NCBI RefSeq assembly: GCF_000003815.2
Contig: NC_049979.1
Location: forward strand, 32,072,500-32,136,499
Length of the DNA stretch: 64,000 bases
Direction: 5' to 3'
Source of the DNA: Branchiostoma floridae
Taxonomy: Eukaryota; Chordata; Leptocardii; Amphioxiformes; Branchiostomatidae
A program made the position numbers and the translations under genes. Positions within the stretch are counted from its first letter, which is position 1. Each line of letters begins with the position of its first letter. Shown here piece by piece: positions 58,790-64,000 of this stretch. Below the pieces are notes generated by a model that worked only from the letters and a program-made list of their open reading frames with translations, searched no databases and was not told the origin of the DNA.

Positions 58790-59790
58790 CAATGCCAAAT
58801 TAGCAAAGCGGTGACAATTTTAGTAAAGCATGTGGTCTAAAATTACTACTTAACCATAATAAAGCTGCCACGGTTATGTGTCATGGCTATTGGGACTAGA
58901 CAAAACTCGGATCGGAACGTGTAGGTGACATATATCTTATGGACACAAATTCAGGCGGAATTTCTGGTTTTTGGGATATCAAAGGTAAACATAACAATTG
59001 ATGATGATATAAAACGTTGTTTTGACGATTTTTGGTCCCATGAAAGCGGCATATTACGTGCAAAACTGTCTATATGGACACACTGACGTGTTGTGCTCGA
59101 GTACTCCAAACCGCGTCTCAAACCACATTTCACTGTGTGTTATCAATAACTGGATACAATGGTGTCACGTCTACATTCCGCACATACCCATCGTTCCCTG
59201 TCTTACACATAGTGTGAATGAAATGTTATACCGACATATGAAGAAGTTCCTTTCGGTTATCAGAAAGCATCCTTAATTTTTGGTTACTTTACTACCGGTC
59301 TATTCTACAAGGACACCGGTCTATTCTACAAGGAATGAGGCAAACTGTCCATGCCATACTACAAAGGACCCCAAACCTATCTAGTAACGTCATCAAGTGG
59401 AATAATCAATCACCTCTCAAGTGTCCCTGACAATCGAGGTCATTTTTCTCTAGGCAGTTCAATGGGGTACCAGACAGGAGTTGTATAAACGCTTGTCTCC
59501 ACTCTACAAACTGCGTTAATTCCCCGTGCTACATTCTGGGACAGTTGCGCAACAGTCAGGAAGCCTCTTTGCTTACAATACAACCGAGTATTTAATCAGG
59601 GAGCAAAACGAGGGGTTGGCTTTTATCATGCTTTAATTTCTAAAAAAATGTTGTATCACACAAAGGTAGATTAGATTTGAAACCGTATACTTAGTTTTTT
59701 GGGGGTTGGTATGGTTCACCATGTGCGCGGTATTGGCAGCCCTACCTTCCCCTTACACGGTGATTCTCACCCCCATTCAGGTTCCTATTG
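58790..59790. other. No gene seen; one 21-bp direct repeat
   Basis: No recognisable gene. ACCGGTCTATTCTACAAGGA occurs twice, at 59,294-59,313 and 59,315-59,334. Open frames at 58,951-59,276 on both strands lack known motifs. Confidence 0.45.
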
Positions 59791-59791
59791 T

Positions 59792-59957
59792 TATTTTTTT
59801 TTATTTATTTTATTTTATTTTATTTTATTCGCATTCGTTTTTCGAGCATTGGACGACTGGAATGTAAGGAAAGTCAACGTTCAGCAAGGAAAGCTAGGAA
59901 CCGATTCCGCGACCTGTCAATCTCGCGTCCGATGTCTTAACTACTTCGCCTTTTGAC
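59792..59957 (-). mobile_element. tRNA-derived SINE with A-rich tail
   Basis: Read on the minus strand: a tRNA-like head GGCGAAGTAGTTAAGACATC (A-box region) and GGTCGCGGAATCGGTTCC (B-box region), a body with CTTTCCTTGCTGAACG and TTGACTTTCCTTACATTCCA, and then a tail of AATAA/AAAAT repeats (59,792-59,831). This head, body and tail layout is that of a SINE mobilised by LINE proteins. The target duplication was not identified with confidence. Confidence 0.6.
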
Positions 59958-60135
59958 GCAACGGTTTGAGAATTCGTCTAGAAAGTGACACCGACAACAT
60001 TTTCGCTGCGCCCTGGTCAATGACTGCACACTGAACTGTTCGGCTATTTTTTTTCCTCAGAGTTTAGTCTGACAGCTAATGAGTAATATTTGTAAGACAC
60101 AAACCAACCACTATGAAGGGGTCATCCCTCGCCCT

Positions 60136-60318
60136 GCGGCAGAACCAGTCATCGGTGAACACGAGCGGGTTCGCCGAGAGAAGTGGACGGGAGCCTGCGG
60201 TAGGACAAGTCATCGGTGAACACGAGCGGGTTCGCCGAGAGAAGTGGACGGGAGCCTGCGGTAGGACCAGTCATCGGTGAACACGAGCGGGTTCGCCAAG
60301 GGAAGGCGACGCGAGCCT
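60136..60318. repeat. 61-bp GC-rich tandem repeat, ~3 copies
   Basis: GTCATCGGTGAACACGAGCG recurs at 60,148, 60,209 and 60,270, exactly 61 bp apart, together with GGTTCGCCGAGAGAAGTGGA and CGGGAGCCTGCGGTAGGAC. The third copy diverges after GGTTCGCC. The unit is not a multiple of three, so the frame running through it (60,216-60,518) is unlikely to be coding. Confidence 0.9.
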
Positions 60319-60529
60319 GTGCGTTTACTGTTCCCGAAACCGACCGAGGAATCCCAGGGGCGCGCTCATCAAGTTACAAAATGAGGCGACATGAGGCTTT
60401 TAACGTTTGCCAGAAATGTCATGAATGTTTACAGGAAATAGGCTATTGTATAAAAGTTTTGAACTGGGTTTATATTGATCAATTGAACTGGGTTTATACT
60501 GAAACAATGATGTGTTGAAGGATTCAGAA

Positions 60530-61885
60530 AATTTCAGAAAAGCAGATAATACTTTTTATATTAAAATCCCTAGTTTTTAAATACACACAGAAAAACGCAT
60601 TTTTGCTTGTTTTCTTGACCTTTCAAAGGCCTTCGATTCCGTTTGACACCATGGTCTTCCATTCAAACTTCTATCAAATGACAAATTGAAATGCTTCCAT
60701 ATCATCAAAAGTTTATAGACTCACTTAGAAGCATGAAAAAACCAATAGAGGTTCTAGTACAAAATATTCCATAGAGATTGGTGTGAGACAGGGCTTGGTG
60801 CCCCCTTTTATTTAATCTGTACATTAACGATTTAGTAAATGATCTCAATACAGGAGAAGTGGATACCCCTATTCTTCATTCACTCTGGGTATCAAGTTTA
60901 TCTTATGCTAATGACATTGTCATCTTCTCAACATGTCAACGTAGCCTGCAGAACGCACTCAATATTCTCGGTCTTAACTGCAACAAGAGAAAACTAACAG
61001 TGAACTTAAAAAAAAAAAAAAAAAATCTGAAAATAACACCCTCCAAAAGAAGGCCCTAAGAGCGCTGTTCATCATAAGGACATCTCTTGGAGGACACGAT
61101 TCTTCAGTGTCAATGCAATGTAAGGTATTTGACGCATGTGTTGTACCAATATGATTGTATAGTGCAGAAGTATGGGGCAATGCTAGTGCAAAGGACAGTC
61201 CCCCAGAACTGGAGCAAGCACATTTCTGTAAAGTTGTCTTAGGGCTAAGAGGAAAACACCAGTAACCTCGCTACTAAGGCGGGACTAGGAAAATTCCTTC
61301 TGTGGACCGAGGCTAACAGCAGACTCATTTCTTATTGTAAACTAACTATAAAAGTACCGGCGAATAGCCTACAGTATGAAAGGTTTCTTGTACAGCAAGA
61401 CTACACAGACGTGTATACCTCGCTGGCTGTCTGTAAGTAAGATTTTGGACAAGTCAGGTTATCGTAATACATCATCAGTTTGAATAGGAAAGAAAGGCAG
61501 GGACAGATTCGGTCATACATCATGTATAGCAAAACCTCGTCGCATTGGTGGAAAAAGCGGCACAGTACAGACAACAAAAACTGTCTAGTAGAGTCTTAAG
61601 TGGATAATCAGTCCAACAGAGGGCCATACTGAACCGTACTATCTTTGTACTGGAACGGTGCTTTCTAATACGCCAATACCAACCAACTGACAACATTCAT
61701 GCAAAATCATGTGTACTTTCTGCCAGAGCACGTCTATTCAGTCATTCTACTGTAATGCATTGGCTGGGGCACAAGATAGGGCTTGAAAAGTCCCTACCAA
61801 ACGCAGGACCTTGATGATGATGGCCAACATTACATTGTTATTAACTAATATCAACAACTGGATCTAGCCGTCTTATAAAGATTGG
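60530..61885 (+). pseudogene. Degenerate LINE (LINE-4) reverse transcriptase
   Basis: Plus-strand RT remnants in several frames. ACFLDLSKAFDSV then a stop and HHGLPFKLL lies near 60,608-60,680. A VRQG-like block and LFNLYINDL-like sequence lie near 60,785-60,840. SYANDIVIFSTCQRSLQNAL lies near 60,900-60,960, where the catalytic YADD reads YAND. NCNKRKLTVNLKK (usual W-x-L-x-VN-x-x-KTK) lies near 60,980. Further down are a YSAEVWGN block, a HFCKVVLGLRGK-like block and a G-x-GKFLLWTEA-like block. Stops and frameshifts are numerous. The 3' end runs into a TG microsatellite. It is inactive. Confidence 0.8.
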
Positions 61886-61960
61886 TTTGTGTATGTGTGT
61901 GTGTGTGTGTGTGTGTTTGTGTGTGTGTCACTGTGTGTGTGTGTGTGTGTGTGTGTGCGT
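61886..61960. repeat. (TG)n microsatellite
   Basis: Two long TG runs interrupted by TTTG and TCAC. The position directly after LINE-4 remnants may reflect a simple-repeat 3' tail. Confidence 0.9.
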
Positions 61961-61989
61961 CTGTCACTACGAATGTAGTTTTCTGTTAT

Positions 61990-63560
61990 ATGTCTAATGT
62001 ATTTTTTTCTGTGTGCGGAAAATACAGCCGGGCGTAATTAATGTTCCATGTCAATATTCTAAGCTTGAAACAAATCGAAGTTTTATAGGTTATTAAAAAT
62101 GATTTCAAAGGCATTTATTGTAGGAAATGCGTCTTTTTCTATGGCGCAGAAAATTAAGAACAATTACGGCATTACAAGCAATCAATTTTTTTCGGATGTA
62201 CTTTTGTTGCCTGCGAATTCCTTACTGAATGTATGGAAACACTCACTATATGACGGTTGTCCTGGCAAATGTGGTACAATGTGGGGCCAAACGGCTCATC
62301 AGAACAGGTGCTAAATTACCATAGATGCAGGCATGTTGAGGATATAAGAAATGTGCGTGGTCTTGCCCCAGATTTTCCGACATATTCTATCAATTATTAT
62401 AATCTATAGCACAATCAGCGTCAAGTAAACCTCAAGTATATCACTAGACGTAACACATAACTCGTATTTGCACCGTTCTTCGTGGTTAAATTTCCTTTGA
62501 AATCGGAAATGTGATACATGAAAATATGTTACTTTCGAATATAAAACCAACCAAGAGTAACGTTATGAATAGAATTACATATAGAAATGAGACTTACCAT
62601 TTTAGCCAATGTGTTACTCAGTGCCTGGTATGGATGTATGCCTCCTCTAAATGCCAAAATACTTATGTCTCATATCGGATAGTTTTCATAAATGTTGCCA
62701 AGCTACATCTGCACATTAATTTTATAGATTTTGTTGTTTTCAATAAAAAAGGTAAATCCCATGTGTTTCTCCACACGCGCACATACACACCTTCATACGA
62801 CGGCTAAAACTAGTGTTTGATATTAATTACCAATGGTATACTCTTGCATGGTAACATTCGTCCAGGATTGGGGCCTTTCTTCGTTGGGGTGTTCTCAAAC
62901 CTGACTTGGGCCCCAATACATAACAGTCGAATGACTTCCAATAGACCTGCTATGACAGAAATTAAGCATAATTTATGCAGGAATGTTGTTACTTGGCTCT
63001 GGATGGGTTGCACTACACGAAATGATCTGGAATCCTGATGAATACGTACAGGTATTTCCCGGATTCTTGGCGAATTCAAGCGAATGCAGGCGAATCCGAC
63101 AACGGATTCGTAACAAATCCGAACAACGGAAACGTTTATTCGGAAAGTGAAGACGACTAATATACGAACATATAAATTTGCGAGAAATAAGACTAAACTT
63201 GTCTAAGTCTAATACGTCTAAATATTGGTAACATCCGTATCTACTGCAGTTTCAAGTGATAAGAAAGGCAGGAACAGAATATGTTATAAATCATGTACTA
63301 TAAATCCGAACGGGTGGGGTGGAAAGTAATGGTCTGAAAAATTATTGTAATACGAACACAGCATCAAATGATTGCATCAGCAAATAGATCAAAAATATAA
63401 TTTGACATGTCCATGTAGTAGATGCATACATTTTATCTCAGTTGTTCAACAATTCCTTTCTAAAAAAATACTACACACTCATAAATATTGCCAACTTACC
63501 CTGGCAGAAGTATTGTCCGGTGTTCCTCCACATGTTCTATATACGTATCCACTTAACTTT
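61990..63560. other. No gene seen
   Basis: AT-rich DNA. Frames of 71-98 codons at 62,099-62,314, 62,511-62,807 and 62,810-63,079 have no recognisable domain, and the last overlaps a plus-strand frame. A short cluster of CGAATNC words near 63,070-63,110 was seen but has no clear meaning. Confidence 0.4.
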
Positions 63561-63564
63561 CAAC

Positions 63565-63786
63565 CCTTATCCAGGGTCCTTATGTAGGGTTCTTATTCAG
63601 GGTCCTTATCCAGGGTCCTTATCCAGGGTCCTTATCCAGGGTTCTTATCCAGGGTCCTTATGTGGGGTTCTTATCCAGGGTCCTTATCCTGGGTCCTTAT
63701 CCTGGGTCCTTATCCAGGGTCCTTATCCAGGGTCCTTATCCAGGGTTCTTATCCAGGGTCCTTATCCAGGGTCCTTATCCAAGGTT
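63565..63786. repeat. 13-bp minisatellite
   Basis: The unit TTATCCAGGGTCC is repeated about 17 times with minor variants (TTATGTAGGGTTC, TTATCCTGGGTCC). Because 13 is not a multiple of three, every frame through it repeats a 13-residue peptide; the 127-codon frame at 63,442-63,825 is produced by this and is not a gene. Confidence 0.95.
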
Positions 63787-64000
63787 AAGCTGATTCTTAT
63801 TCACGCTGTTATCCGGGGGCACTGACAGACACTTCGGGCTAGGGTAGCTTATACAGGAGGTCTTGAGTACATAGCTAAGGGCTTAATATGTCAGAACGGG
63901 GAAGAGTCTTTTATAACTTATATACTGTAGATTGAGGCTAATATTTACCTAATATTTACACATATTTACCGGGTGAATTTTAGGTATTTGTCGGTAAATG

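Noticed and set aside
60216-60518. 100-codon frame beginning in the 61-bp repeat
   Set aside because: The repeat period is not a multiple of three and the frame has no recognisable motif.
63442-63825. 127-codon frame with a repeated PGSLSRVLIQGPY peptide
   Set aside because: It is the translation of a 13-bp minisatellite; a 13-base unit gives a 13-residue peptide repeat in any open frame.

Overview
This is animal (metazoan) nuclear DNA with almost no recognisable host gene content. Signs of this are the AT-rich base composition, several non-LTR retrotransposons of CR1/L2-like type, tRNA-derived SINEs, TTAA-flanked miniature DNA transposons and a very long minisatellite. The repeat style would fit a marine invertebrate deuterostome such as a lancelet, but that is a guess; nothing here fixes the species. 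No rRNA, no convincing functional tRNA, no CRISPR and no intact protein-coding gene was found. The long open frames are either retrotransposon remnants or accidental frames through tandem repeats.

Region 1 (1-5,020): a partial TTAA element (family B), then a minus-strand LINE. The LINE's endonuclease frame is split by a 1.76-kb insertion flanked by a 9-bp target duplication. The right end of a family-A TTAA element follows.

Region 2 (5,021-31,400): about 26 kb of a diverged minisatellite of roughly 78 bp per unit, showing higher-order structure. It is broken up by at least ten TTAA-flanked elements (families A and B), a minus-strand LINE 3' fragment (14.1-14.9 kb) and a nested LINE-in-LINE (15.5-19.5 kb). 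Several TTAA elements entered at the same position of the minisatellite unit. Family A elements carry three GGGGTCA/TGACCCC-type dyads each. In one subfamily both arms have changed together, so the symmetry is kept.

Region 3 (31,400-42,960): AT-rich DNA without a gene. It holds a triplicated 520-630-bp repeat, three tandem 258-bp repeats interrupted by a third TTAA element (family C), a young family-A element at 38.9 kb and a degenerate 70-bp minisatellite.

Region 4 (42,960-55,100): a tRNA-derived SINE and then several diverged copies of a 2.4-4.7-kb segment. One copy holds the inverted twin of the 38.9-kb family-A element; another holds a pogo/Tigger-like TA-flanked element whose empty site is visible in the sister copy.

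Region 5 (55,100-64,000): mostly featureless DNA with a tandemly duplicated tRNA-Arg-like pseudogene, a perfect 13-bp hairpin, a SINE with an A-rich tail, a 61-bp GC-rich tandem repeat, a degenerate LINE whose RT active site reads YAND, a TG microsatellite and a 13-bp minisatellite.

There is no operon-like or pathway logic. The window is a record of transposons inserting into tandem repeats and into one another. The most interesting signals are the dyad system of the TTAA elements, their repeated use of one site in the minisatellite, the 9-bp-TSD insertion and the segmental array at 43-55 kb.
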